A DNA stretch of 64,000 bases. It comes from Arthrobacter roseus. Lineage in GTDB: Bacteria > Actinomycetota > Actinomycetes > Actinomycetales > Micrococcaceae. The notes beneath the pieces were generated by a model, which saw nothing but the letters and a program-made list of their open reading frames with translations, was not told where the DNA came from and ran no database searches. Position numbers and translations under genes: made by a program. Location: the NCBI RefSeq assembly GCF_016907875.1, contig NZ_JAFBCU010000001.1:1674001-1738000 (forward strand). Reading direction: 5' to 3'. Shown here one piece after another: positions 50,172 to 59,171 of this stretch; the first letter of the stretch is position 1, and each line of letters opens with the position of its first letter.

Positions 50172-51508
50172 GCCACCGGAGCGCCGCCCACCATCGACAG
50201 TAACCGACGGAAGATAGCTTCCCCGTCGTCGGCTATCCCATCGTGGTGGAAATCCCCGCTTTCCCACGCTTGTAAACCTCGAACTCTCGAGACGGTCTCC
50301 ATGGACAAGCCATGGTCAACGTAGATGTCATCGAGATACACGGCGGCGGCCGTCGGAACAGTGTTCGCCGCCAGTACATCCAAGTTGTAAAGGTCCGGCC
50401 AGTCTGTCCGCTGTGCAAGGATCCCGGCAGTCTCTTTCAACGGAATCAATGCAGGGTCCTCCTCGAAGTACCACTGGTAGACCATCTCACCGAAGAGGAG
50501 CGGCTCATCCGCCGTCGGGCTGAATCCAGGGTGGGATTCAAGGACGCGTTCGGCGGACCAGTTCGACGCCGACCCCTGACAATAGATGGATTCGTGCATG
50601 ACTGCGTAAAGGCAGTTCGATGCCCTGGTGACGAGGGCGCCTACCTGCTGGAGGAATGTGTCGCTGAGCCGGGTGCCGTCGGCTGTGTCCATGAAAGCCT
50701 CCTCGAGGAGGAAATGCAGGGCATCGATGCGTGTATTACCACCAAGGTAGTTACCCACCATCTGGAACCGTTGGACGCTGAGGCGCTCTCCGGTGGGAAG
50801 ATGTTCATCGTTCGAGCGCAGGTGCGCGATGACTGCGTTGACTCGTCCGCGGTCTTCAGGGTACTTCGCAAAGTACTCTGCGTTTCTGGCGGTCACGCGG
50901 GCGTAGGTTGCTTGGTAAACGCGGTCCGGTCCGCCTGTCAGTGGCGCCAGACCACCGGTGACCAGCGCAGCATGGACTCCCTGTGGTTCCAGCGAAAGGT
51001 AGGTGAGAACGCAGAAACCGCCGAAGCTCTGCCCAAAGATGGTCCATGGTGCGGAACTGAGAACGGTGCGGATACTTTCTGCATCCCGGACAATGGAATC
51101 TGCACGAAAATGGGTCAGGTAGTCCGCCTGTTGCACAGGGCCGCCGCGCATGGAAAGAGTAGCCGCGCTGACATACGAACTACGCCCGGTGCCGCGTTGG
51201 TCGAGCATGAGAATGTGGAAGTTCTTTGCGGCCTCCTTCATCCAACCGCCAAGTTCGGCAACGCGTGCTCCTTTTCCACCGGGTCCGCCCTGAAGAAATA
51301 ACAGCCATGGAAGCTGCGTCGCAGCTGCTTCCGAGTGGGATTCCGAAACGTACTCGCGAGCGAATACGTCCAGGGTTTCACCGGGCGTGTCAGAGGCGTA
51401 GTCGAGGGGCACAGTGAAGAAATGTTCGACGGTTCGTACCCCGCGAAGCGAGTACGTGGCGCCCCTGCGGTGGGTGACACTGTTATGGGTTTCGGGTTCC
51501 ATGACCAT
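50168..51508 (-). CDS. S33-family alpha/beta-hydrolase (prolyl aminopeptidase-like)
   Basis: A 446-residue hydrolase of the proline iminopeptidase group. The oxyanion region is LPWLLFLQGGPGGKGAR, followed by LMLDQRGTGRSS and the nucleophile elbow WTIFGQSFGGFCVLTYL. The C-terminal part carries VYLDDIYVDHGLSMET with a candidate acid, and the last region GDFHHDGIADDG supplies the likely histidine. It probably frees N-terminal proline or similar residues from peptides in the cytoplasm. The ATG at 51508 has GGAGA upstream; an ATG at 51532 would add eight residues. Its stop overlaps the MFS stop region (convergent). Confidence 0.85.
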   Translation of the reverse strand: MVMEPETHNSVTHRRGATYSLRGVRTVEHFFTVPLDYASDTPGETLDVFAREYVSESHSEAAATQLPWLLFLQGGPGGKGARVAELGGWMKEAAKNFHILMLDQRGTGRSSYVSAATLSMRGGPVQQADYLTHFRADSIVRDAESIRTVLSSAPWTIFGQSFGGFCVLTYLSLEPQGVHAALVTGGLAPLTGGPDRVYQATYARVTARNAEYFAKYPEDRGRVNAVIAHLRSNDEHLPTGERLSVQRFQMVGNYLGGNTRIDALHFLLEEAFMDTADGTRLSDTFLQQVGALVTRASNCLYAVMHESIYCQGSASNWSAERVLESHPGFSPTADEPLLFGEMVYQWYFEEDPALIPLKETAGILAQRTDWPDLYNLDVLAANTVPTAAAVYLDDIYVDHGLSMETVSRVRGLQAWESGDFHHDGIADDGEAIFRRLLSMVGGAPVA

Positions 51509-51578
51509 GAGTGTTTCTCCAATCTCCGGCATCAGCCGGTCAAGCTGCAGTGGCGCGGACTATTGGGTCGTGGGTGAG

Positions 51579-54107
51579 CTAGAGCTGTCCGGCGTCGGTG
51601 ATTCGGATGATCGCTGTTCCAGCCTCGTCGGAGGCGGCCAGATCAACATCAGCGCTGATGCCCCAGTCGTGATGCCCGGCCGGATCGGCAAAGATCTGGC
51701 GCACCTTCCATAGGCCGGGCTGTTCGTCGATGAGCAGCAACGCAGGCCCCCGGCCGCCGGGACCGTCGTCGATGTCGTCATGCTCCACGAAGTAGTCGTC
51801 CATCAGTGCGGACCACCGGTCCGCATCCCAGCCCGAACCGGAATCGAGATCCGCCAGAGCCTGATCGTTCTCATCCGCGAACAACCGCACCCGGAGGAAC
51901 ATCTCGTTACGGACCATGACCCTGAATGCCCGGCGGTTCGCGGTCAACGACGGAGGCTCGGGCGGAAGGATTGGTTCATCAGCCGCGGCAGCGGCTGCTC
52001 CGGCTGTGAGCTGCTCCCATTCGTCCAGCAGGCTGGAATCGACCTGACGCACGAGTTCTCCCAGCCACTCGATGATGTCCTCGAGATCCTCGCGTCGGGC
52101 CGACGTCGGCACGGTCTGGCGAAGCGCTTTATAGCAATCGGCAAGGTACCGCAGGACGATGCCTTCGGAGCGGGTCAACGAGTAGAAGGCCACGTACTCG
52201 CTAAATCCCATAGCGCGTTCGTACATGTCGCGAACCACGGATTTGGGAGTGAGCTCGAAATCGCCCAGCCAGGGTGCGTCCTTGCGGTAGACCTCGAACG
52301 CCTGGGTCAGCAATTCTGCCAGCGGCTGCGGGTAGGTGATGTCCTCCAGCGCTGCCATGCGCTGTTCGTATTCAAGCCCTTCGGCTTTCATCGCCGCCAC
52401 AGCTTCGCCCCGGGCCTTCTTCGCCTGGGCGACAAGGACCTGACGAGGTTTTTCCAGTGTTGACTCAATAACCGAGACCACATCCAGGGCGTAGGACGCA
52501 CTGTCGGGATCCAGCAGGTCCAGGCTCGCCAGCGCAAAGGGAGACAGCGGCTGGTTCAGGGCGAAGTTTGGCTGAAGATGAATTTTGAGGCGGATCTGCC
52601 GTCCGGTCTCGTCCGGGACGGGCAATTTCTCCACGATTCCTGAGGTCCGCAGTTCACGATAGATTCCCAGTGCCTTGCGCGTCAGGTTCAGCTGGGAGGG
52701 GCGTGGCTCATGGTTGTTCGTCAGTAGCCGCCGCACAGCAGCGAAAGGGTCTCCCGGCCTCTCCAGCAGGTTCAACAGCATGGAATGGCTGATCGAAAAA
52801 CTGGAAGATAGCGGTTCAGGAGTTCCGGCCACCAGCCGGTCGAACGCTTTCTCACTCCATGAAACAAATCCGGCAGGCGGCTTCTTTCGAACCACCTGGC
52901 GCAGCTTTTTCTGATCGTCACCAAATTTGGCGGCAGCCTTCGCCATTGCCTTGTTGTTCTCCACCACGTGTTCTGGAGCCTGCACGACGACGGTCCCGGC
53001 AGTGTCGTAGCCGGCGCGTCCCGCACGTCCTGCAATCTGGTGGAATTCACGCACGTTCAGCGGGCGGGTACGGACGCCGTCGTACTTGCTCAAAGCGGTG
53101 ATGAGGACGGTCCTGATGGGTACGTTGATGCCAACCCCGAGAGTGTCGGTGCCGCAGATGACCTTGAGCAGCCCCGCCTGGGCTAGCTGTTCCACAAGCC
53201 TGCGGTACTTTGGCAGCATTCCGGCATGGTGGACGCCGATGCCGTGCCGGACAAGTCGGTTCAGAGTCTTTCCGAATCCCGCTGCAAACCGGAACCCGCC
53301 GATCAGTTCGGCAATCCTGTCCTTTTCTTCTCTGCTGCATACGTTGATGCTCATCAGACTCTGGGCGCGGTCTATGGCCTCCAGCTGACTGAAATGCACC
53401 ACATAGACTGGCACCTGGCGTGTTTCCAGGAGTTCCTCGAGCGTTTCGTGAACGGGGGTCTCGGCGTAGTAATAGTGAAGCGGGATGGGTCGCTCCGCCG
53501 AGCTGACGGTCACAGTCTCCTCGCCGGTCAACTCCGTCAGTTCCCGTTCAAACCGTGAGACGTCGCCCAAGGTGGCGGACATCAGGAGAAACCGGGACTG
53601 CGGCAGCTCGAGTAGCGGCACCTGCCAGGCCCACCCGCGTTGAGGATCGGAATAGAAGTGGAACTCGTCCATGACAACGCAGCCGAGCTCCGCCGCGGCG
53701 CCTTCGCGCAGAGCGATATTCGCGAGAATCTCCGCGGTACAGCAGATGATCGGCGCGTGCTGATTCACGGCGGAGTCGCCGGTAACCATGCCAACATTCT
53801 CTGCACCGAAGACTTCACACAGGGAGAAGAACTTCTCCGAGACAAGGGCCTTGATGGGCGCCGTGTAATAACTCCGTTCACCCAGAGACAACGCGTGGAA
53901 ATGGGCAGCCAGCGCCACCAACGATTTCCCGGAACCCGTCGGCGTCGCAAGGATGACATTGTGGCTGGCAGCCAGCTCCATGACGGCCTCATCCTGAGCC
54001 GGATAGAGTTCGAAGCCGCGCGCGGACGACCAATCGGTGAAAGCCGCATAAATAGCGTCAGGGGTTGCATCGTCAGAGGTGGCAGGCAGTAGGTCAAAGA
54101 GAAGCAT
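51579..54107 (-). CDS. DEAD/DEAH-box helicase with DUF3516-type C-terminus
   Basis: An 842-residue superfamily 2 helicase. Walker A is ILATPTGSGKSLVALA, motif II is CVVMDEFHFYSDPQRGW, motif III LLMSATLGD, and motifs V-VI include KVICGTDTLGVGINVPI and HQIAGRAGRAGYDTAG. The order resembles Ski2/HelY helicases. The C-terminal half, from about residue 450, matches the actinobacterial DUF3516 region. RNA processing or decay is likely but not shown. The start has no Shine-Dalgarno; TAAGCT lies nine bases upstream on the minus strand, so the leader is at most a few bases. Confidence 0.88.
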   Translation of the reverse strand: MLLFDLLPATSDDATPDAIYAAFTDWSSARGFELYPAQDEAVMELAASHNVILATPTGSGKSLVALAAHFHALSLGERSYYTAPIKALVSEKFFSLCEVFGAENVGMVTGDSAVNQHAPIICCTAEILANIALREGAAAELGCVVMDEFHFYSDPQRGWAWQVPLLELPQSRFLLMSATLGDVSRFERELTELTGEETVTVSSAERPIPLHYYYAETPVHETLEELLETRQVPVYVVHFSQLEAIDRAQSLMSINVCSREEKDRIAELIGGFRFAAGFGKTLNRLVRHGIGVHHAGMLPKYRRLVEQLAQAGLLKVICGTDTLGVGINVPIRTVLITALSKYDGVRTRPLNVREFHQIAGRAGRAGYDTAGTVVVQAPEHVVENNKAMAKAAAKFGDDQKKLRQVVRKKPPAGFVSWSEKAFDRLVAGTPEPLSSSFSISHSMLLNLLERPGDPFAAVRRLLTNNHEPRPSQLNLTRKALGIYRELRTSGIVEKLPVPDETGRQIRLKIHLQPNFALNQPLSPFALASLDLLDPDSASYALDVVSVIESTLEKPRQVLVAQAKKARGEAVAAMKAEGLEYEQRMAALEDITYPQPLAELLTQAFEVYRKDAPWLGDFELTPKSVVRDMYERAMGFSEYVAFYSLTRSEGIVLRYLADCYKALRQTVPTSARREDLEDIIEWLGELVRQVDSSLLDEWEQLTAGAAAAAADEPILPPEPPSLTANRRAFRVMVRNEMFLRVRLFADENDQALADLDSGSGWDADRWSALMDDYFVEHDDIDDGPGGRGPALLLIDEQPGLWKVRQIFADPAGHHDWGISADVDLAASDEAGTAIIRITDAGQL

Positions 54108-54161
54108 GGTTCCAACAGCTTAGCGCTCGGCGGAAACATGCCGGCGCCGGGACCGAGAACA

Positions 54162-54800
54162 TCACCAGCCGCGTGACTTCCACTCCTGAAGATGAGGGCG
54201 TTCGGCACCGAGGGTCGTGGATGCACCATGCCCCGGATGAACCACGGTGCTATCGGGCAGGACGTTGAAAACCCGATCAACAACGTCCGCGTAGAGACTG
54301 GCAAAGCGGCTTGGATCGTTTCCGGTGTTCCCGAGTCCGCCGGGGAACACCGAGTCGCCGGAAAAAAGGTGCGCCGGTCCGTCTGGATCCCGGTATAGGA
54401 ACGCCAAGGAACCAGGCGTATGCCCACGCAGGCCGATAACCTCAAGCTCGAAGCCATCGAAGGTTCCGGCATCACCGTGCGCCAGCACCACGTCAGTGGG
54501 CACATTGATATCTGAGACGTCGGCCTCACCCGCAGCCGTCTGCGCTCCCGTCAAGGCAACCAGATCGCCCAACACCCGTACATGATCCCAATGGCTATGC
54601 GTTGTGGCCACAAGGGCCAGATGCGTCGCCTTCGCGGAATCGTCATGAGCATCACTGAGCATCCGCTGAATCGCTGGAAGGTCATCAGCGGCGTCGATGA
54701 GGACCTGATCACCTGAGCTTCTCGAGGTCAGAAGGTAGACGTTGTTCGCCATATCGCTCACGGAAACAGTGCGGATCGTCAATTGCGGCAGTTCAATCAT
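54162..54800 (-). CDS. MBL-fold metallo-hydrolase
   Basis: A 212-residue metallo-beta-lactamase-fold protein. Metal ligands appear in ATTHSHWDHV (HxHxDH), in ELEVIGLRGHTPGSLAFLYR and in STVVHPGHG near the end. FSGDSVFPGGLGNTG supplies the bridging aspartate. It is glyoxalase II-like, and hydrolysis of a thioester or lactone is likely; the substrate is unknown. The ATG at 54800 is six bases after TAGACT on the minus strand and lacks a Shine-Dalgarno. Confidence 0.85.
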   Translation of the reverse strand: MIELPQLTIRTVSVSDMANNVYLLTSRSSGDQVLIDAADDLPAIQRMLSDAHDDSAKATHLALVATTHSHWDHVRVLGDLVALTGAQTAAGEADVSDINVPTDVVLAHGDAGTFDGFELEVIGLRGHTPGSLAFLYRDPDGPAHLFSGDSVFPGGLGNTGNDPSRFASLYADVVDRVFNVLPDSTVVHPGHGASTTLGAERPHLQEWKSRGW

Positions 54801-54806
54801 GTAGGA

Positions 54807-54812
54807 AGTCTA
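54807..54812 (-). promoter_or_regulatory. -10 element for leaderless MBL gene
   Basis: TAGACT on the minus strand, then TCCTAC, then the ATG at 54800. Same layout as upstream of pyk and uvrC. Confidence 0.4.
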
Positions 54813-54892
54813 GACACCATCACCGTGAATTCTCGGTCGACCATGCAACACTGAGTTGATTCGGCATCGACGCAGAGACGGAAGAGCATCAC

Positions 54893-55273
54893 ATGAACGC
54901 GGACCCCTACCCCTGGCTGACTCTCGATACGCAATCCAAGACGTCGCCCTCGGAACAGGTCCGTGCGCTCATCGCCACGGCTGCAGCCTCAGGCAGCTTG
55001 TCGGTGGGAAGCCGGCTTCCGCCCATCCGGACCCTGGCTAACACATTGGGCCTGGCCGCGACCACGGTGGCAAAAGCGTACCGGGAACTCGAGCGCGCCG
55101 GAGTCGTAGAAACCAGATCGAGGGCGGGTACAGTGGTCGTTTCCACGGGCGACGACGCCCAAGCCAGGGCTGCGGAAGCAGCCGCGGAATTCGCCGCCGT
55201 CGTCAGGGCACAGGGGCTCAGCGGAGAAGATGCCGCCGCCCTAGCGCTCGCAGCCTTCAACAGCCTTCCATAG
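54893..55273 (+). CDS. GntR-family regulator (YtrA-like, short)
   Basis: A 126-residue repressor-type protein. The winged helix-turn-helix is complete: SEQVRALIATAAASGSLSVG, then LPPIRTLANTLGLAATTVAK and AYRELERAGVVETRSRAGT. A short helical tail of about 45 residues replaces the usual large effector domain, as in YtrA-type regulators. GGAAGAG precedes the ATG. Possible targets are the adjacent divergent MBL gene or uvrA, but no operator half-sites stand out. Confidence 0.85.
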   Translation: MNADPYPWLTLDTQSKTSPSEQVRALIATAAASGSLSVGSRLPPIRTLANTLGLAATTVAKAYRELERAGVVETRSRAGTVVVSTGDDAQARAAEAAAEFAAVVRAQGLSGEDAAALALAAFNSLP

Positions 55274-55334
55274 AGCAATCTGCAGCCACCGCATGCGTGG
55301 GGTGAGCGATAAGCCGGAAGCGAAATACCCGTTC

Positions 55335-55352
55335 ATCGAATACGTATTCGAT
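55335..55352. promoter_or_regulatory. SOS-box-like palindrome before uvrA
   Basis: ATCGAATACGTATTCGAT is a perfect 18-bp palindrome ending about 11 bp before the uvrA -10 element. It resembles the actinobacterial LexA box TCGAAC-N4-GTTCGA, with the inner C and G replaced by T and A. The position over the -35 region suits repression. The assignment to LexA is tentative. Confidence 0.5.
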
Positions 55353-55363
55353 ATCCCATCCAT

Positions 55364-55369
55364 TACAGT
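55364..55369 (+). promoter_or_regulatory. -10 element for leaderless uvrA
   Basis: TACAGT followed by six bases and the GTG start at 55376. No Shine-Dalgarno is visible. Confidence 0.45.
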
Positions 55370-55375
55370 GGACGC

Positions 55376-58282
55376 GTGTCTACCGCAAATTCTGCCCTTT
55401 CAGAGTCAGCCACCGAAACAGCACTTGTTCCCAATGACCATTCGCGTCTGATCGTGAAAGGTGCGAGGGAACACAACCTTCGCAACGTAGATCTTGATCT
55501 GCCCCGTAACGCGATTATCGTGTTCACAGGCCTCTCGGGTTCGGGCAAGTCATCACTGGCCTTCGACACAATCTTTGCGGAAGGACAGCGTCGATACGTC
55601 GAGTCGTTGTCCGCCTACGCGCGGCAGTTCCTCGGTCAGGTGGATAAACCTGACGTCGACTTCATCGAGGGTCTCTCGCCGGCGGTATCCATTGACCAGA
55701 AGTCCACGAGCAAGAACCCGCGGTCAACAGTCGGTACCATTACTGAAATTTACGATTACATGCGGCTCCTGTGGGCGCGAGTAGGGCGTCCTTTCTGCCC
55801 GATGTGTGGCGAACCTGTCATCCGGCAGACCCCGCAGCAGATCGTTGACCAGTTGCTCGAGCAACCGGAAGGGACTCGATTTCAGGTCCTCGCACCAGTC
55901 GTTCGTGGCCGTAAGGGTGAATTCGTCGACCTTTTCCAGGACCTGACAACTCAGGGGTACTCTCGTGCACGCGTGGACGGTAAACAGATTCAGCTCACCG
56001 AACCACCGAAACTCGGAAAGCAGTACAAACACACAATCGAGGTTGTCATTGACCGTCTGGTTGTCAAAGATGGGATGCGGCAGCGACTGACGGATTCGGT
56101 GGAGACAGCGCTGAAGCTGGCCGAAGGCCGCATGCTTGCAGACTACGTAGATCTCCCGGACGAAGACCCGGCAAGGGTTCGTCCTTATTCGGAGAATCTC
56201 GCCTGCCCCAACGAGCACCCGCTTGCCATTGACGAAATCGAACCTCGGTCCTTCTCCTTTAACAATCCCTTCGGTGCTTGTGTGTCCTGTAGCGGTATTG
56301 GCACCAAGTTGGAAGTCGACGAGGAACTTGTGGTGCCCAATCCTGCATTATCGCTCGCCGAGGGAGCCATCGCGCCATGGTCCCTGGGGACGGCAACGCT
56401 TGAGTACTGGACCCGATTGCTGGATGGATTGTCGCGGGACATGGGTTTCTCAGTGGATGTGCCCTGGCAGAAGCTTTCTGCTGAGGCACGCAAGGCTGTG
56501 CTGCACGGCAAAGATCACAAGGTCACCGTTCAGTATCGAAACCGGTTCGGCCGCGAACGCAAATACAGTACGGGCTTTGAGGGCGCCATACAGTACATTC
56601 ATCGCAAGCATGTGGAAACAGAATCCGATCATGCCCGCGAACGGTACGAAGAGTACATGCGACAGATCCCGTGTGCTGACTGCGGCGGAGCGCGGCTCAA
56701 TCCGGCGTCACTGTCTGTGCTCATCAACGGCAAGTCCATTGCGGAAGTATCCGCGATGCCCATGCGTGAGTGCGCAGCGTTCCTTGGACAACTGACGTTG
56801 ACAGGACGCGAGGAGCAGATAGCTAGCCAGGTCCTTAAAGAGATACAGGCCAGATTGACGTTTCTGCTCGATGTTGGGCTGGAGTATTTGAATCTCGAAC
56901 GAGCCGCGGGCACCCTCTCCGGTGGCGAGGCTCAGCGCATCCGCCTTGCCACCCAGATTGGATCGGGTCTTGTTGGCGTACTCTACGTGCTTGATGAACC
57001 CTCGATCGGTCTGCATCAAAAAGACAACAGGCGCCTCATCGAAACCTTGACACGTCTGCGCAATCTGGGGAATACGCTGATCGTTGTCGAGCATGATGAA
57101 GACACCATTCACGAAGCCGACTGGATTGTTGATATTGGTCCGGGTGCTGGCGAACACGGGGGAGAGGTTGTCCACTCCGGATCTCTTGAGGATTTGTTGG
57201 TCAACGAGCGCTCCCTGACCGGTCAGTACCTCTCCGGACGACGGTCCATTAAGATTCCTGCCAAACGGCGCAAGTATGACAAATCTCGTCAGCTCAAGGT
57301 TGTTGGCGCCCGCGAGAACAATTTGCGCAAGGTCGACGTCGCATTCCCTCTTGGGCTTCTTACCGCCGTGACCGGAGTCAGCGGGTCCGGAAAATCGACG
57401 CTCGTCAACGACATCCTCTATAAGGTACTGGCGAATAAACTCAACGGCGCCAAGCAGGTGGCGGGCAGGCACACTCGCATTGACGGGTTGGAGCAGCTCG
57501 ATAAAGTAATTCACGTGGATCAAAGTCCGATTGGGCGCACTCCGCGGTCCAATCCGGCAACGTACACGGGAGTCTTCGACAACATCCGCAAGCTCTTTGC
57601 CGAGACAACGGAAGCAAAAGTCCGTGGCTACCTGCCTGGCCGCTTTTCTTTCAACGTCAAGGGTGGCCGTTGTGAGGCCTGTTCCGGTGATGGCACACTC
57701 AAAATTGAAATGAACTTCCTGCCGGACGTCTACGTTCCATGTGAAGTCTGCCACAGCGCGCGTTATAACCGTGAAACCCTGGAGGTCCATTACAAGGGTA
57801 AATCTATTTCGGATGTCCTTAACATGCCCATCGAGGAAGCCGCAGAATTCTTCGCAGCGTTCGCGCCGATCGCGCGCCACCTGCGAACTCTGGTGGATGT
57901 TGGTCTGGGGTACGTGCGCCTCGGCCAACCGGCCACAACACTCTCCGGTGGGGAAGCACAGAGGGTCAAGCTGGCAAGTGAATTGCAGAAACGTTCCAAC
58001 GGGAGAAGCGTCTATGTGCTCGATGAACCGACCACGGGTTTGCACTTTGAGGACATCAGGAAACTGCTTCATGTGCTGCAAGGGCTGGTGGACAAGGGCA
58101 ATACCGTCATAACGATCGAGCACAACCTCGATGTAATCAAGAGTGCGGACTGGGTGATAGATATGGGGCCCGACGGTGGTTCCGGCGGCGGGCAGATCAT
58201 TGCAACCGGGACTCCGGAGCAGGTAGCCCGGGAAAAGGAAAGCCACACGGGTTACTTCCTGGCTGAAATGTTTGGACGTTAA
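55376..58282 (+). CDS. uvrA: excinuclease ABC subunit A
   Basis: A 968-residue damage-recognition ATPase. Two ABC modules are visible. The first has Walker [18 protein letters not shown] and signature [19 protein letters not shown]; the second has [16 protein letters not shown] and [17 protein letters not shown]. Zinc-binding cysteine pairs occur at CPNEHPL/CVSCSG, at [10 protein letters not shown] and at [22 protein letters not shown]. About 20 polar residues precede the conserved [13 protein letters not shown]. The GTG start fits a leaderless transcript, and an SOS-like palindrome lies in the promoter. Confidence 0.97.
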   Translation: MSTANSALSESATETALVPNDHSRLIVKGAREHNLRNVDLDLPRNAIIVFTGLSGSGKSSLAFDTIFAEGQRRYVESLSAYARQFLGQVDKPDVDFIEGLSPAVSIDQKSTSKNPRSTVGTITEIYDYMRLLWARVGRPFCPMCGEPVIRQTPQQIVDQLLEQPEGTRFQVLAPVVRGRKGEFVDLFQDLTTQGYSRARVDGKQIQLTEPPKLGKQYKHTIEVVIDRLVVKDGMRQRLTDSVETALKLAEGRMLADYVDLPDEDPARVRPYSENLACPNEHPLAIDEIEPRSFSFNNPFGACVSCSGIGTKLEVDEELVVPNPALSLAEGAIAPWSLGTATLEYWTRLLDGLSRDMGFSVDVPWQKLSAEARKAVLHGKDHKVTVQYRNRFGRERKYSTGFEGAIQYIHRKHVETESDHARERYEEYMRQIPCADCGGARLNPASLSVLINGKSIAEVSAMPMRECAAFLGQLTLTGREEQIASQVLKEIQARLTFLLDVGLEYLNLERAAGTLSGGEAQRIRLATQIGSGLVGVLYVLDEPSIGLHQKDNRRLIETLTRLRNLGNTLIVVEHDEDTIHEADWIVDIGPGAGEHGGEVVHSGSLEDLLVNERSLTGQYLSGRRSIKIPAKRRKYDKSRQLKVVGARENNLRKVDVAFPLGLLTAVTGVSGSGKSTLVNDILYKVLANKLNGAKQVAGRHTRIDGLEQLDKVIHVDQSPIGRTPRSNPATYTGVFDNIRKLFAETTEAKVRGYLPGRFSFNVKGGRCEACSGDGTLKIEMNFLPDVYVPCEVCHSARYNRETLEVHYKGKSISDVLNMPIEEAAEFFAAFAPIARHLRTLVDVGLGYVRLGQPATTLSGGEAQRVKLASELQKRSNGRSVYVLDEPTTGLHFEDIRKLLHVLQGLVDKGNTVITIEHNLDVIKSADWVIDMGPDGGSGGGQIIATGTPEQVAREKESHTGYFLAEMFGR

Positions 58283-58384
58283 ATTCCCTTTCAGGCGCGT
58301 TCATATACTGCGTATGGAATATGTGTTTCCCTGTTGTTAATCTCTGTGGGAAACTTGGCCGGTGACAGTTCATCTAGACGGTGA

Positions 58385-58403
58385 GGCCTCCGAGGCCGTT
58401 TTT
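58385..58403 (+). terminator. terminator-like hairpin after uvrA
   Basis: GGCCT-CCG-AGGCC followed by GTTTTT, about 100 bp after the uvrA stop and before the acyltransferase gene. The short stem with a clear T-run is a reasonable intrinsic terminator. Confidence 0.6.
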
Positions 58404-58459
58404 GCTCCGCAACCAGTTGCTGTGCGCCCACAACAGACCACCGATCTGGGGGAATGCTG

Positions 58460-59125
58460 ATGGGCGTTTACTGGCTGACGCGTAGGAGTACCCGCGGTCT
58501 CATCGCAGGAATGTGCCGGCCAACGATTGAAGGACTTGAGAATGTTCCTGAGGCGGGGCCACTGATCGTTGCACCAAACCACCTCTCGTTCCTGGACAGT
58601 GTGTTGGTTCAGGCCCTCATGCCGCGTCGAGTCGCTTTTTTTGCCAAAGCCGAATACTTCACCGGTAAAGGAATCAAAGGCGCTGCCATGCGCTCCTTCT
58701 TTGAAGGGGTCGGATCGATCCCGGTAGAGCGTGGACAACAGGCTGCGAGCGTGGCGGCGTTGAAAACGCTTTTGGAGATCTTGCAAGACGACGGTGGCAT
58801 TGGGATATATCCGGAGGGCACCCGGTCCCGGGACGGGCTCCTTTACCGCGGGCGGACCGGCGTAGGCTGGTTAGCGCTGACCACGGGCGCACCGGTGTTG
58901 CCCGTGGGGCTGATAGGCACCGAGAATCTCCAGCCTGCTGGCAAAAAGGGCATCAAGCCTCAACACTTCACCATGCGAATTGGCAAACCGCTGTCGTTTC
59001 CGAAGATGGGTCCAGACCATTCGCTTCCGGAGCGACGTAGGACCACTGATGCCATCATGGACGCTATTGCCGAATTGAGCGGGCAGGAACGCTCGTCAAG
59101 CTATAACCAGAGCCCCAGCGCGTAA
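58460..59125 (+). CDS. 1-acyl-sn-glycerol-3-phosphate acyltransferase (PlsC family)
   Basis: A 221-residue membrane-associated acyltransferase that makes phosphatidic acid or acylates a related lipid. The catalytic HX4D box is LIVAPNHLSFLDSVLVQALM, followed by FFEGVGSIPVERGQ and the substrate motif IGIYPEGTRSRDGLLYRGRT. PVLPVGLIGT completes the family set. GGGGGA six to eleven bases upstream supports the ATG at 58460 over the one at 58454. It lies between uvrA and uvrC, possibly as its own unit. Confidence 0.88.
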   Translation: MGVYWLTRRSTRGLIAGMCRPTIEGLENVPEAGPLIVAPNHLSFLDSVLVQALMPRRVAFFAKAEYFTGKGIKGAAMRSFFEGVGSIPVERGQQAASVAALKTLLEILQDDGGIGIYPEGTRSRDGLLYRGRTGVGWLALTTGAPVLPVGLIGTENLQPAGKKGIKPQHFTMRIGKPLSFPKMGPDHSLPERRRTTDAIMDAIAELSGQERSSSYNQSPSA

Positions 59126-59159
59126 ACACCTACCGTTCGTTAGAAGTGGCACACTCTTC

Positions 59160-59165
59160 TAGACT
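59160..59165 (+). promoter_or_regulatory. -10 element for leaderless uvrC
   Basis: TAGACT, six bases and then the GTG at 59172. No Shine-Dalgarno precedes the start. Confidence 0.45.
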
Positions 59166-59171
59166 GGGGAA

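Noticed and set aside
50312-51301. 329-codon plus-strand open frame opposite the S33 hydrolase
   Set aside because: No homology pattern; the minus strand carries clear GQSFGG and QGGPGG motifs.
56708-58246. 512-codon minus-strand open frame opposite uvrA
   Set aside because: Fully inside uvrA, with no domain; a shadow frame.
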